Of a stretch of DNA of 64,000 nt, positions 50,578-63,585 are shown one piece after another. The DNA comes from Membranipora membranacea. Lineage: Eukaryota > Bryozoa > Gymnolaemata > Cheilostomatida > Membraniporidae. Within the stretch, counting starts at the first letter, position 1. Every line of letters starts with the position of its first letter. A program made the translations under genes and the position numbers. The notes below the pieces were generated by a model that saw only the letters and a list, made by a program, of their open reading frames with translations, ran no database searches and was not told the DNA's origin. The stretch covers positions 34,224,001 through 34,288,000 of the forward strand of contig OU612068.1 in assembly GCA_914767715.1 (NCBI GenBank). The letters are read 5' to 3'.

Positions 50578-53500
50578 AAGGGGACTTAGTTATAAGGGGA
50601 CTTAGTATCGTTTATTTTTCATTTTTGCGCACTGATGCTTAAATATAAAAATCAACTTGTTTTTCGTTTATTATTCCAAAACAACAAATCAAAATATGAA
50701 AATCGAGTCAATTTTTGTTTTTGATTTTCTTATTGATGAAAACCGAAATATTGATATGAATCCTATTTTCATATTTCAACTTTGAATCACAGTAGCAAAA
50801 ATCAAACATTCCAAATGTAGCCTTAGTTGTTATTTTTCTCATGGGGATTTACTGGGGTTTGCATTTCTTGCTGCTACCGGATGCTGCCGCCAAAAATGGG
50901 ATGTCTGCCTGAGGTTGGCACGCTGAGATAATTTGTCAAGTCAAGTCAGCTGCTATGAGGGGTTACTGTGTGGCTTGTCTGCATTGAGTGCCACACAATG
51001 TATGTTACAGTGCTGGGGTGAAGATGTGAGGTATTCGGCGCAGGTGCTTTGCAGTGAATTTTGCTGATGCTGTTGGGCTGCCGCCTGGTGACTGCCGCTT
51101 GTTTGATTTCGATCGTACGTTAAGCTTGCTGCCTCTGTTGGGTGTGCTGTCGCTGATGTGTTACAGATGGTGTGCTCAGTGTGCTGCTGATGGTGGGTGT
51201 GCTGCTGCTCATTGGTGTGCGGCAGCACACCCACCAGAGGATATATGCTGAGCGTACAATCGACAGCACATCAGCGGAAGCACATCACCATTTTACCAAA
51301 CCTATGTTATGAAGAAAGGGTAGAGTTTTTGAATTTATCCTCATTATGATTTTTTTAACAGAACAAGAGCCATCTTGTAGAAATAGGTGCTGATCAAACA
51401 CACCCTCTTTTTAATTAGTTCGGTGGCAGCCTCCTCCTAACTTATCACTTCTATTTGCGATTTTGGATGGATAAGGTTTGTCGGTTGTTTCTGGTACAGT
51501 TTTCGAAGCTGATCGCAATGGCAATATTGTACCTTACTCTTAGTTGCACATTAAGCCGCTAATTGCCAAAAACACTGCCGGTAAAAGGGAAAGTGATCAA
51601 AAGATGATATTATGGTCTCAAACTATCCAAAATCTGAAAGAGCATGTCACAATTAGTGGATCTACAACTTTACATGGGTCTGCTATCTTAACTGGCCGAG
51701 CTATGGCCAACAACGTTTGCAATGCCCCTTATATCACCTGTATATAACTATCATTGAAACGAAACCACTTTTTCAATTTTGCTGCTGCCTAAAAGGCAGG
51801 CTTTGAATGTTTGTACTGATCTGATTTTCTTATGGTGATTTTGTATTGGCCTTTCCCTCGCATAACACCAGTGTTTAATGCTCTGAGTGTGTCGTTTTTC
51901 AAATAGTGCGTATTTTTAGGTTTCCTTTATAGTATCATAAACATCGTCTTCCTAAGTTTATATAGCATGTAAAGCAAAAATGAACTCCTTCAAGTATCAT
52001 CAAAAAGATGTAATGCAGGCTTTGATGGAGTCACCATGAAAAAAAATCAGATCGATACGAACATTTGAAGTCAGTTTACGAGGTGACTGCAAAAAAATAG
52101 GGTCCTTTCAATGATAGTTATATACAGGTGATATAAGGGGTATTGCAACTTGTAGATCCAGTAATGATGACATGCTCTTTCAGATTTTGGATGTTTTGAA
52201 CCAATGCATCATTTTTTTATCACTTTCCCTTTTTGCGGTGTTATCACTTTTTATAAGGTTGTGCATTCACTCAATATTTGAGATATCACAATGATATAAT
52301 ACAAAAAACTGATCAAGGCATGTATAAATCTGATTGCAGAGTTTGAGTAACTCAACTCAACTCATAAGGTGAGCACAGGACAGACCTTTGAAATCTCCAA
52401 AGAACAGTGATTTTGGCCATTTTTGGCAGCATTTTTGGCATTAAGCTGCCTATTTGTGCAACTTTGTGTAATTTATATCATCACCATTGCGACCGCCTCA
52501 AAAAAATACCCTAAATTCCACCAAGGATTTCTCTTGAAATCCTTGATTCCACTTGCAGAATTTATCCATCCAATTTTGTAAATATGAAGTTGCGTTTCTA
52601 GCCACATTTTTGGTAGGCTGCCACTGGACTAAATTGTATTATCAGTAATGAATGTAGAACGTCAACTCGCTGCAAAACTATTTTTAGACCTAAACTATGT
52701 AGGTCCCAAAACCGTGCCAAATCCTTTTTTCCTTTTTTGTGACTCATTTTAGTAATCTCCGCTCTCAGTCATTTTTGACCCAACATTGTAAGCATTCATT
52801 TTTATCAATACCATGATATCAGTTGAAAAAATAAACTAAAATAAATGCACTGCACACTATCGGCAGCACACTGAGCACGCCATATGTAACACACCAGCGA
52901 CAGCACACCCAACAGAGGCAGCAAGCTTAACATGCAATCGACATCAAATAAGCAGAGGCCACCAGGTGGCAGCCCAACAGCATCAGCAAATTTCACTACA
53001 AAGCACCTGCGCCGACTACCTCACATCTTCACCTCAGCACTGTAACATACATTGTGTGGCACTCAATGCAGACAAGCCACACAGTAGCCCCTCATAGCAG
53101 CTGACTTGACTTGACAATTAAGGCTACATTTGCAATGTTTGATTTTTGTTGCTGTGATTCAAAGTTGAAATATGAAAATGGGATTCATATCAATATTTCG
53201 GTTTTCATCAATAAGTTAATCAAAAAACAAAAATTGACTCGATTTTCATATTTTGATTTGTTGTTTTGGAACAATAAACGAAAAACAAGTTTTTTTTTTA
53301 ATTTTAGCATCAGTGCGCTAAAATGAAAAACACACGATACTAAGTCCCCTTATACTTAGTATCGTTTGATTTTCATTTTTGTGCACTGATGCAAAATATG
53401 ACAATCGAATCAATTTTGTTTTTTTGATTTTCTTATTGACGAAAACCGAAATATTGATATGAATCCTATTTTCATATTTCAACTTTGAATCACAAAAACA

Positions 53501-54516
53501 AAAATTGAAAAATGAAATGATTTTTGTTTTGATTTTTTTCATTTTTGATGCTGCGAAACAAAAACGAAAATCCAATTCCATATTTTGTTTTTCATTTTTT
53601 GTGTTGAAAGACAAAAATCAAACATTGCAAATGTAGCCTAAATTGTTATTTTCCTCGTGGGGATATACTGGGGTTTGCATTCATTGCCGCTACTGGATGC
53701 TGCTGCCAAAAAACTGGGTTATCTGCCTGAGTCTGGTATGCTGAGCTAATTTTGTCATGTCAAGCCAGCTTCTATAAGGGGCTACTGCGTGGCTTGTCTG
53801 CATCGAGGGCCACACAATGTATGTTACAGTGCTTGGGATTAAAGGTATTTGGTGCAGGTGCTTGGTAGTGAATGTTGCTGATGCTGTTGGGCTGCTGCCT
53901 GGTGGCTGCCGCTTGTTTGATGCCAATTGTACATTAAAGGGAAACCAGGGTTTCAAACAACTTTGCATTGATTAATAGCAAATTGCACCTTCTGCATAGG
54001 GAAAAAGACAAAATATAATTCGGATGAGTATTCAGCCAGGATTCTTGTGATATATTTCATCCATCAGGTACTCAAACTCAGCTAAAATAGAATACCACAG
54101 AGCAGTTTCCTGTTCTTGTTATTATTTGGCCTGCGCTCTATCATCATTACACCAATGTCTTGCAACCTCCCCTGAGCTGAAGTGTTACCCAGCTTAGAGT
54201 CAGCAACTGCTTTGAGTTTTGCGTTGCGTAATGCACAAAGCTGATGCTGCCTAGCACATTATTTACTACTCATTAACGTGATATATCGCTTTTTAAAACT
54301 TTTTAATATTGTATTGGTGAACGGTCGAAACCTCTCAAATATTTGACGTTGAGTCGCAGTGACCTCTGAAAGTTCATTTTGGGGCAAAGAGTGCCCTTTT
54401 GATTCGATTTTCATATTTTGATTTGTTGTTTTGGAACAGAAAACAAAAAAGAAGTTGTATTTTGTCTTTTAGCGTCAGTGCGCAAAATTGAAAGTCAGAC
54501 GATACCAAGTCCCCTT
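50578..54516. mobile_element. Composite fold-back (giant palindrome) element
   Basis: From AAGGGGACTTAGT at 50578 the sequence runs for about 0.65 kb and returns as its complement at 52852-53351, ending TAAGTCCCCTT. Inner segments 51560-51840 and 52030-52262 are also complementary, so most of 50578-53351 is one large palindrome centred near 51950. At 53354 a further forward copy of the arm starts (to about 53936), and a short reverse arm closes at 54393-54516 (CCAAGTCCCCTT). The flanks ATATGGTGT (50569-50577) and ATATGGGGT (54520-54528) differ at one base and may be a target duplication. No transposase is visible. Confidence 0.8.
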
Positions 54517-55893
54517 ATAATATGGGGTTTCTCTCATTCTAAATCATTGTAATGCGCTAGGAGGCGGTATTTTATCTTTCCAGTGGGAGTATGAGTATGC
54601 TGTGCTGCGCATACTGTGCATCAATGTACTGTTTGATATGCTGCTTCGCAATCTATCTATCAATATTTGACATTATTAAACTTCTTGGTTGGTGGACTTT
54701 GCCATAAGAAAATATTTGCATCTTATCAAATCATAAATGCGCAAGTTCATCAGTCATATGCCGGATTCTATATTTTTGTCTCAATTTCTTTCACTGATAG
54801 ATAAAACTACTAGCTGGATGAACAGCTTGACCATATAACTTGTTTGACCTAGGAACATTCCGTACCTCTCTGTTGCCTTGGTACCTTATGTGTCTGCTGG
54901 GTCTGTGGGTTGGGCGCACTTGGGGGTTGGTTTTGTTGGCCAACACCATGCTCAATTGTGTCGGCATATTCCTCCTCTGTTGCCTTTTGAAGCTTCCGTC
55001 CTTTTTCTCTCATGGCCTCTGCTATACGGTAGACTGGTAACCCATTTTGAGGAATAGTGATATCTGCCCTACAGTTTTGACAATTGAATAGTCTTCGACC
55101 ATCAGGTGTGTGTCGCTCTGGTTGTGCAGCAATCCATTGATCTAGAAAACGCTATCAGCTGATTTAATTGATAGAAACAACAGAATTTTTCAAACTTTGG
55201 ATGAATACAGCTAAAAAGTTCTTGAGGTTCATCATCTTGCTGTTACTCATGGAGGTGTACGGACCGACAATCCATATAACATTCAAGATAATGTATACGG
55301 TCAAGCTATAGTCACAGCATGCTGAAATGATTTGTCCACTTTACTCTGCCAGTGAGAGTAAGACCTTTTACCATCATGCATAAAACGCAATATCTTCGGC
55401 TCAACCATGAATAAGCCTTGGAAAAGTATGGGTTTTCAAGTCCTGCCTTTTTTCCACATAACTATCAAGAATAAGCATCGGATTCCTCAACAGTTTTGTT
55501 GATATAAGATTATTTTTTAAAGTTATCACAGAGTAAAGGTATATCCATACTCTGTGAAGTCATCATATACTTACCAGCACAGTTGGTGCAGGCGAAATGT
55601 TGGCATTCTGGAAAGAGCCGTAGCTGTTTATCTGGCTCACTGCAGATTGGACATTCAAACTCTTCTTCTACTTGCTGTACATGCTCCCTGACCAAACTTC
55701 TCCTGCTTTTCTTGCTTCTCTTGGGCATTCTGAAATACATCCTCTGATTTTATAGAAAACATAATCAAAGTTTCCTCTTACAAAATTTGATTCACTTTAA
55801 TGTAATTTAACAAACGGATAGGATAGAATATGCCCCGTATAATCTCTAGATGTAAAAGGAGTACAACATACACTGTATAATGTACACACTCAC

Positions 55894-55990
55894 CTGCTCG
55901 ATACAGGCACCGGAGAGACTGATAATAGACTAGCTGCTTTCTTATGATCAGGAAGTATTGATATGACATTGACCTCCCATTAGGTTTTGG
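55894..55990 (-). other. Likely 5' UTR exon of RING/membrane copy 2
   Basis: This is the counterpart of 46646-46735, ending in GAGCAG then GTGAGTG. Its conservation with copy 1 indicates that the duplication took in the promoter and first exon. The broken copy may therefore still be transcribed. The 5' limit is estimated from where similarity fades. Confidence 0.5.
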
Positions 55991-58109
55991 CATTTGGTCT
56001 TATCTTTTCATTGCAAACAATCTTGTAGCAATTGAATAGCACTGACTCAGCTGATCAGCTTGTGATATTTGTGACGAACCTTTCGTTTTATTACTGACCA
56101 TAATATGTCCTAAGGAGGACCCATAGCCCTAAACTACTTTCTTCCATAGTCTGAACATGACATGTCAGTAATCATCATCAGACAACTAGATGATGAGAAT
56201 AAAAAAGGGTTCTCTCTCATTCAACAAATTAAAAAAAATATCTACAGAAATTAATTGTGGACAACTCCCCACAAACAGCCCCTGTGCCAAAGTAAAGTTC
56301 AATTCATAACAGTTTTAACTATTGTCGATTACAGCTCAGGCTGTTGTTGCAAACTCATCAAAACGTCTCAACCTGATTCAGCTTGAATGAAGATTATTAG
56401 CAGAACAATAAATAATTTTGGGTTTATATTTTGATAATAATGATTATGCATTTTACTCTTCAACTTTCCATAATATTCATCAGCGAAAGGAATGACCCAT
56501 TGTTAGTGCGCTGCTGCTGATGTAATCTTAGAGAGTAACTAGATGCCGACATATTAACTCATAGAGAACATTGCGAACCCCTCGCCTGCCCAAAAGGAGC
56601 TGTACACCTTTATACGGTGTGCAATAAAAATACTGTGGTTGGTGATGGTAGGTATGTGTCTATGATCAATTTGTTTTACTGTTGCTGAGAATCTTCGAGA
56701 CAACTTTTGATGTCTCTCATGTTGCCATTTTTCTGTTGCATTTAACCACAATAGACGCTCTTTCTATCAGCTTGGATCAAATATAAAGCATAGTTGGTTA
56801 CAAGGGTTGTGTTCTCTTCCTTTATTAGCGGACAACTCCTTAAACTCAGTATTTACAACCAACCATCAATGAACTTAACCTCCTTTAGTTCATTGCTAAA
56901 GGTTCATGAGCTTAAAGTTCATGACCTTTAGTTCATGAACTAAAGGTTAAGTTCATTGCAACCAAGGTACCCCTTGCTTTTTTCAACTTATATTTGTATA
57001 TTATGCGAGGTTATCATGAGGGATCTCACAGTCTCAACTGATCACAACAATCATAAATAGAAACAGATAAAAATGAGGAAAGCTCTCGAGCGCGCCGAGT
57101 TAAGCCCCAACACTCGAAACCAAAATCTATTTCCTAAATTATTCAGGTACTATCAACCTGTGAACAAGACAAGAAGTAGGGCCTACTGTGAGCGTTGGTT
57201 CAAACAAAATGTGCTACTTGATCAGTAATTACACTGAGATAACAGGAGGACAAAGGACAGGAAGTCTTGGCACTTGGCCTACTGCTGTTGATGGAGTGAA
57301 TATGTATCATATATATTTTGTATTCACTTTGCACTTGCTGAACATTCATTCACTGTTTGCTAAAGTATGTGAACTTAAAATGCGACATTATTCCGTCACC
57401 AATCAAGCCCTATTAAAGTTATGGTTCCAGGAAACGCTCACTCAATGATGGAACTATAAACATTCCGAATTAGAGCCAAGTGATAATTTGGATAAAAAAT
57501 CATTATTCTAATTGAAAGACAGAGTAATAGAAAGAGTAGATATTACCTGATGTGGTGAGATGATTCCCGATAATCCCTAACGCCGTACAATTCATGTGGA
57601 ATATCGGTTACCACATTATGACGATGGTTGTTATCAGAATGTAATGTTAGACAGTCACATGAAGATTACAAACAAGATAATAGTCACATACTGAGTTGAC
57701 TTATTCATTATTTTACCATGGTATAACTAGACATTATTATTACAATTCACAGTAGCAGATAATTATGATGGCATGGTGCAGCAGAAAAACTAAAAATGTT
57801 GGTTGAATTGTTGCAAAAAACCTCTTCCGTAGTCATTAATGTTAATGAGGAACCGTACAACAAGATAAGAATGAAATAACCCAGTCTCATTGAGCCATAA
57901 ATTTAATGATAACAGGCCAGGTCAGTTTATCAAAAATAGACAGGCAGCTTTGCATTAGTCTAAACAGGATACGGAAAATGAATCTGTCGCTCGATGACCT
58001 CCAATATCTTGTTGCATGAAAATATTGAATGGTAAAAAACCTGACCTGACATAACAAGTTGTTATTTTGCTAAGCACCGTTTGCATGTCTGTCTGTCTGT
58101 GAATGTTCT
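55991..58109. other. Intergenic region
   Basis: No exon is recognised between copy 2 and the 3' end of DENR. The main feature is a palindrome cluster at 56867-56959. An 86-codon plus frame at 57188-57448 has no motif or splice context. Confidence 0.5.
56867..56959. repeat. Clustered GAACTTAACC / TTTAGTTC palindromes
   Basis: Several overlapping inverted copies of ATGAACTTAACC, CTTTAGTTCATTG and CTAAAGGTTCATGA lie within 93 bp, including CCTTTAGTTCATGAACTAAAGG as a near-perfect palindrome. It extends the motif at 43723 and 31215. Confidence 0.8.
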
Positions 58110-59942
58110 CTACCTCTTCATCTCTCCGAGATCTTCTATCAGGTCTTCGTCAATCTATAACACAAATTATACTTCTACATTTCATAGAAGATTTATCTTG
58201 AGCAAGAAGCCGGACCTAGATCAAGTTTGATCCCATTTGCCCACCTTTTGGTCGCTCTCATCCAACTTGAAGGCCTCAGGTGGCTCAAGGGGAAGCAACC
58301 CTAAATTCAGATACTTTATCAAACATGATCTTGGACTGGACTAGGGCAAACACAAGTAATCGCACCCCTCAAACATCTTGCAGATAACCCCATATTCACT
58401 CCAGCATACTATGAGTGTAAATATAACTGAATTCCTGGTGGAGTTAGAATAGCACTTTGTAGTCATCTTCTTACCTGTGGCCATTTCTCTGGCAACACAT
58501 CAAACAGATCATCCACACAGTCTCCTTGTATCACAATCACATCAGCTTCTGTAACTGAAGCACCACAAGCGAATCGGCTACCTAAAAACTTACTCGCAAC
58601 TTTCACGTCAATATCTGGAAAAAATAAAAACAGAAGATATTATATATCGAATGTTCCGACATTATAGATAATCATCTAGCTAGTAGCTGATGAGAATTAA
58701 CACTCAATCAGCGATCGTCTAGCTGGGGTCAGCAGCAAGATTGAGGCAGACACTCATTGAAGAAAATTTATAATTATGCTTCAAACAATGATGGGCATTG
58801 ATCGGAATTGTTGGTGTCTTGGTATGCATCAATGTGCCATTTAAAATAATTAACCACACTGACCATCTCACAGATATATCATTTATACAATGGGTTTTAT
58901 GGACAAAAATTATGTTCACATCCATATTGCTTTTCCATCTTTTCATTGGTAACTTCATTGAACTTTTATTAACATTCCTAACTAGTCACACTAAAAACAA
59001 ACTCACTCACCAACAACTGACCTATAAGTCTATATTTGGCTCACCGAATGTTGACAGACCAGTGACGACAGTGGCCCATTTCCGTTTGCCTCTTGGTGCT
59101 TTAGATATTGTGATTCTCTGTGGAGCTTTTTTGGCTTGTATAGTCTTATGGGCAGCTTTACCGCCCCTCTTTTGTCTTTTCTTCTCCTCTTTTTCGTCTC
59201 CTTCACCTCCATCGTCCAAGTCTGAATAATTAAACAGAACAAATGCGAAAAATAAATTGAAAGAAATTAACTTTAGGGATGTTGAAGAATGTTCAGACCA
59301 ACTTAACAAAATCTATGTGACCAACAACTATCATCATACAATATCTAAACATCATCTCTATCAGCTTTTATGACTATATGTAAGACTATAATAACAATGT
59401 CCAATAAAGCTTACTCAGTTTCTCAAATTCCTCAGGAAGATGAGTCTGCAACCAGGCTTTACATTTCTCATAATCAGGTCCATATTCACAGTATTCAGGA
59501 GGCATACCACACACTAAAACAGAGATGTCATCAAACAATAAAACTATAATAATAGAGCATAACTAAGGATTACCTTATAAGATATGTTTATAGCACAAGT
59601 ATTATATGTGTAACAAAGGCTGCCAAGTACAGTTATGAGGATGGGAATTTAAAACATGAGTTGCTCAAAGTACCTTGTAATAAAGTCCCTTTTCCAAGGG
59701 AAGACAACTTGATGAAAATTGTTTATTTTCAAAGGCCTGGTAAGTCGCCTATTAGATGTTCTCTTTGATGACATGATATTTTGACAAATTTGTCAGTAGA
59801 AGATTGGAAATTATTGATAAATGAAAGATAATGAGAAGATAATCCACTCACCACCACAGTAAGCGACACTGAGAGGATAGCTCACACCTGTCACTGGAGC
59901 TGCCACTTCCTTCCATACTCTATCGGTAGCTGCTTCAGCCAT
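58110..59942 (-). CDS. DENR: Density-regulated protein (DENR), SUI1-domain translation factor, 5 exons
   Basis: Exons 59852-59942, 59415-59513, 59045-59221, 58475-58614 and 58110-58154 join in phase: 552 nt, 183 residues (198 in human). The N-terminal part has the Cys pattern of the family (YCGVCGMPPEYCEYGPDYEKC), then KAWLQTHLPEEFEKL. A charged KKRQKRGGK linker precedes the SUI1/eIF1-like domain from about 105, with RITISKAPRGKRKWATVV, FACGASVTEADVIVIQGD and a WPQIDEDLIEDLGEMKR end, closely matching the human C-terminus. With MCTS1, DENR acts on 40S ribosomes in re-initiation after short upstream frames and in recycling by removing tRNA. The Arg-Gly-Lys basic loop expected of SUI1 domains is present. 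It is a clean single-copy gene. Confidence 0.95.
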
Positions 59943-62405
59943 TATTTATAGTATACTTATTGGTTTTACCTTTAAAAATAAGATAGATTTCATTGAGCAG
60001 GTAAGTCAAGATCATGGTAATACCTCGAATTGGATTACCTGTATCAGATGGGTGTGACCAATACGGGAAAGCTTTGGTTCCAGGGCTGTTTCACGTTAGT
60101 CTTTTCCATATCCAATTGAGGGTTTGCTAGAAAAGTATAATTTCTTCCCAAAACTTGAGGAAAGACTACATCTTATCCAAACACCTAGGTATCGCATTAA
60201 TTAAATACCCCATATAGAACATATTGGAATAAAATAAAAGTGAACATTTTCAAATGCCGATCACATGATGCTTCAATACAAAGCAACAGTGGCAGACAGT
60301 AAGTGTTCCAAATCTGGAGTTGAGAAGCTGCTACACAATTTTGGGAAATGGTTACATGCAAGAACCCCACCCCTTCCCTCCGCAACACCAACACAATTTG
60401 GACCACCAAGACTGTGCGAGTGGACACTTGGCTCATCTCGAAAATAATCAATATTCGTGTCAAAGATGTCATAGATAATGGCTAGCTTGAGCAAGAGTTA
60501 CTGTACTACAATGGGCAAGCAGAGATTCGCACTCATAGTATGTAACACTTTCTCAATCTACACACATCTCTGTTTTACTGACACAGTGTCCACATAATTG
60601 ATTGGTAGGGGAGAGGGTGGGGCAAGTTGGGACAGGACAGTTTAGATTTTTGGGAATGTTACACAATCCAATGATATTCAACAAAGGTTAGAACAACTAA
60701 AATCATCAAGACTAAGACTAAGAGAAACTCAAAAGCCGGCAATTTATGATAACTCCCATGTACTGATGAGTTCAATTTTTACTGTGTATATACCATCCAA
60801 TCACCTTGAAAATCAGTGTAGGGAAAGTTAAATGTGTGTTTTCGTAATAAATCCTGTTTAAAAATTGAGTATTATTGAACGAAAAAAAATTAACTACATT
60901 TTAGTAAAACATGGCAGCGGGGGCAAGTTGAGATAGGATACATTGCGACATCCCATCTTACCCCATCTCAATTGTTATCTGTACAAGAATAAAAACAATG
61001 CGGACATTGATTTTATTTTATCCTTTCACTGCTGCCATCTATCAGTGTTGCAAATTCCCAGAGTGAAATGTGCTGTGCATTTATTGATTGAAAATCAAGT
61101 CAGCCACCAAGTTGTAACACCACAAATGATTTGACAGCTCGAACTTCCCAAGATATCCAATGTTATCCAGTGACATGCATGTCATTAATTGACAGCTTAA
61201 AAGTTACGTTCTTGATATGACAACGAGATTGACAAACTCACTCAGGATTTTGACAATCCATAATCCAAATAAATCTGGTCAATTCTGATCTTCCTTTTGG
61301 AGGAGATCTATTTACATTCGGTTTTTAAGTTGTGAATATATAAGGGGTCCTGCCGTAGCTGTATCAGAACCAGAAAGTGAAACACAGCTAAACACTAGTT
61401 GAACAGCATGCGAGCGTATCCCAAAAAATAATATAGGCAGCCTTCGCATGAGAATATTATAGATGGAATTGTAGGGGATGTTCTGCAGGTCAAAATGTTG
61501 AATGTCGGCAAAATACAGTGTTCCAAATTCATCTGTATATAATCAGACTGTATATAATCAAACTAACCAATTTTTTTATGATTGAATACCAAAAACTGCA
61601 TGTTTATCAGCCAGTTTTAGATACCTTTACTGCACAACATTTGTAATGTCCCAACTTGCTTTGCACCTGTCTCAACTTACCACGCTGACCGGGCGAGTTG
61701 AGACAAGTGGAATATTCTACCAGATCATCAACTACCAAGTTTTACTGATATATAAGCTTTGTCATTTTTGGATAAAGAAAGAGCATCTTACTACCAAAAT
61801 TTGCTTGTGTCAATGGAGTGTGCTTGCCTACACTACATGTTATCTGAAAAAAAAACATAGAAATTTGTACTTCAATTTACATCAATGATGACATCATGCT
61901 GGACCGCCAAGACGCCGCTCAGGTTTTTGGTCTTGGGTTTGACAGTAGGACATTGTTCCAGTTTCCCATCCCATGGGTGCGGCATTTGGGTTCAGAGTGG
62001 GTACAACCAAGGAGTAATAGAGGTACAACGACAATCCAGTTGTTTGGCATGGGTTAGGATAGTTGGTCCTCTAGTGTCAGTCATTTCTTTGTTTTCTTTG
62101 AGGTCCTAACATAACTGACTTTACCCCACACTCCCTATCTTTTATAGCTTTGGGAAGTGAAGTGGACTTGGTTCATATATTATTAGAGTAGGAGGCTGGG
62201 GCCTATCAGTATCAAGTAGTAAATCTTTTTCTCCTTGGTCCTATTAATAACTTATTGTAAATAATTCTCCATAGCAAAATAATTGATGATAATATATATT
62301 TATATATTACATATACAATAATAACATCATTAATTACTTTATTATTCTTATAGATTATATATACCATATATAGCAATCCAATTCTTTCAATTTTTGTGTT
62401 GGCTC
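59943..62405. other. Gene-free region with possible TIR element
   Basis: No exon is recognised. GCAAGTTGGGAC at 60622-60633 is exactly complementary to GTCCCAACTTGC at 61648-61659, and variants of CAAGTTGAGACAAG occur at 60922 and around 61668-61711. This could be a non-autonomous element of about 1 kb, or a loose cluster of a recurring motif. The short plus-strand frames in 61646-62109 have no motif. Confidence 0.4.
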
Positions 62406-63577
62406 CATAGACTTAATAATAAACCTAGACAGGACACTGTATATAGCTAAAGTGAGGCACTTAATTATGGTGACGCGACGTCACTGGAGGGTGTAGAAAC
62501 AGTGATTTTTACGCATTGCTATCATTGATTTACCCGTCCCAGCTCGGGATAAATGTTGATAACTCAACTGGCTTCAATCGGAATATAAGTTTGAAAATTG
62601 CAATGGATTCAGCAGCTTCTGGCGATCACTTTGATAGTCGGTTTAGCTCCATAGCTCAAATATTATCTAAAGAGCAAGCTATTTAAAACGGTGCATAGAC
62701 TTAAAGCTATAATTTTGTTGGAATTTTGAGTTTGAAAATTACAATAGGTTCAGTAGAGATCATTTTGATGGTCTCTTCTGCCTTGTAGCTCAAGTATAAC
62801 CAGGGAGTTCAGGACATTCTTCTTCGCTACCCCTTTCCATCAGCCAATAATTGTGTCATTATTAGTAGTATAACGGTTTTCAATTGCTTGCTTGTTCAGT
62901 TATACCAACGAGGAAAGTCCTAAACTCCCTGGTTATACTTGAGCTACAAAGCTAAACAGACCTTCAAAATAATCTTCACAAGCTACTGAATCTATTGCAA
63001 TTTTCAAACTCAAAATTCCATCAAAATTGGTTTAGATATAAGCATTTAATCAGGACAAAATTATAGCTTTGAGTCTATGCACCGTTTTCAATAGCTTGCT
63101 CTTTTGATAATATTTGAGCTACGAAGCTAAACAGACTATCAAAATGATCACCAGAAGCTGCTGAATCTATTGAAATTTTCAAACTCACAATTCCAACAAA
63201 ATTGTTTGAGATATAAGCATTTAATCAGAACTGAAACTGCAAAAAGAATTATAGCTTTAAGTCTATACATCGTTTTAAATAGCTTGCTCTTTTGATAATA
63301 TTTGAGCTATGGAGCTAAACCGACTATCAAAGTGATTGCCAGAAGCTGCTGAATCTATTGCAATTTTCAAACTTAATTTAAATTCCGATTGAAGCCAGTT
63401 GAGTTATCAACATTTAACCCGAGCTGGGAACGGTAAATCAATGATAGCTATGAGTAAAAATCACTGTTTCTACACCCTCCAGTGACGTCGCGTCACCTTA
63501 ATTAATGCCTCACTGCCTCAATGCTAATGCTCCATACAGTGTCCTGTCTTGTTAGGTTTATTATTATTAAGTCTATG
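62406..63577. mobile_element. Fold-back transposable element with 8-bp target duplication
   Basis: The element begins CATAGACTTAATAATAAACC and ends with the complement AAGTCTATG. The exact 8-bp repeat GTTGGCTC flanks it at 62398-62405 and 63578-63585. The arms run for about 400 bp (TGACGCGACGTCACTGGAGG, AAACAGTGATTTTTAC, TTGATAACTCAACTGGCTTC and their complements). The inner right arm has repeated versions of a block with TTTGAGCTAYGRAGCTAAAC and GAATCTATTG. No transposase is encoded. An 8-bp duplication is typical of hAT-type elements, but other superfamilies also make it. Confidence 0.8.
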
Positions 63578-63585
63578 GTTGGCTC

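Larger units (their letters stand above)
47919..55728 (-). pseudogene. RING/membrane protein copy 2, membrane half broken
   Basis: Exons correspond one to one with copy 1: 55575-55728, 54866-55141, 49756-50003 and 47919-49152. The RING exons are open and keep all eight metal ligands (CPIC, CQHFACTNC, NCQNC). Exon 3 is 248 nt against 250 in copy 1, and the loss between CTTGATGAAG and CACTGCGATAAC shifts the frame. Exon 4 has a TGA at 48549-48551 where copy 1 has GGG, a TAA at 48099-48101 where copy 1 has AAA, and an in-frame deletion near 48170. Spliced as in copy 1, it would stop after 173 residues, leaving a soluble RING protein. The start at 55728 is used because the acceptor TATTTCAG lies just before it. 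A fold-back element fills intron 2. Confidence 0.85.

Noticed and set aside
55729-55740. Upstream ATG (MYFR) for RING/membrane copy 2
   Set aside because: TATTTCAG before the inner ATG is a good acceptor, and the inner ATG aligns with the start of copy 1.
59022-59309. Longer DENR exon 3 reading through to a stop past NIDL
   Set aside because: Ending at TTCG followed by GTGAGC joins to ATATTGACGTG at 58614 and restores the conserved TFDIDV segment of DENR.
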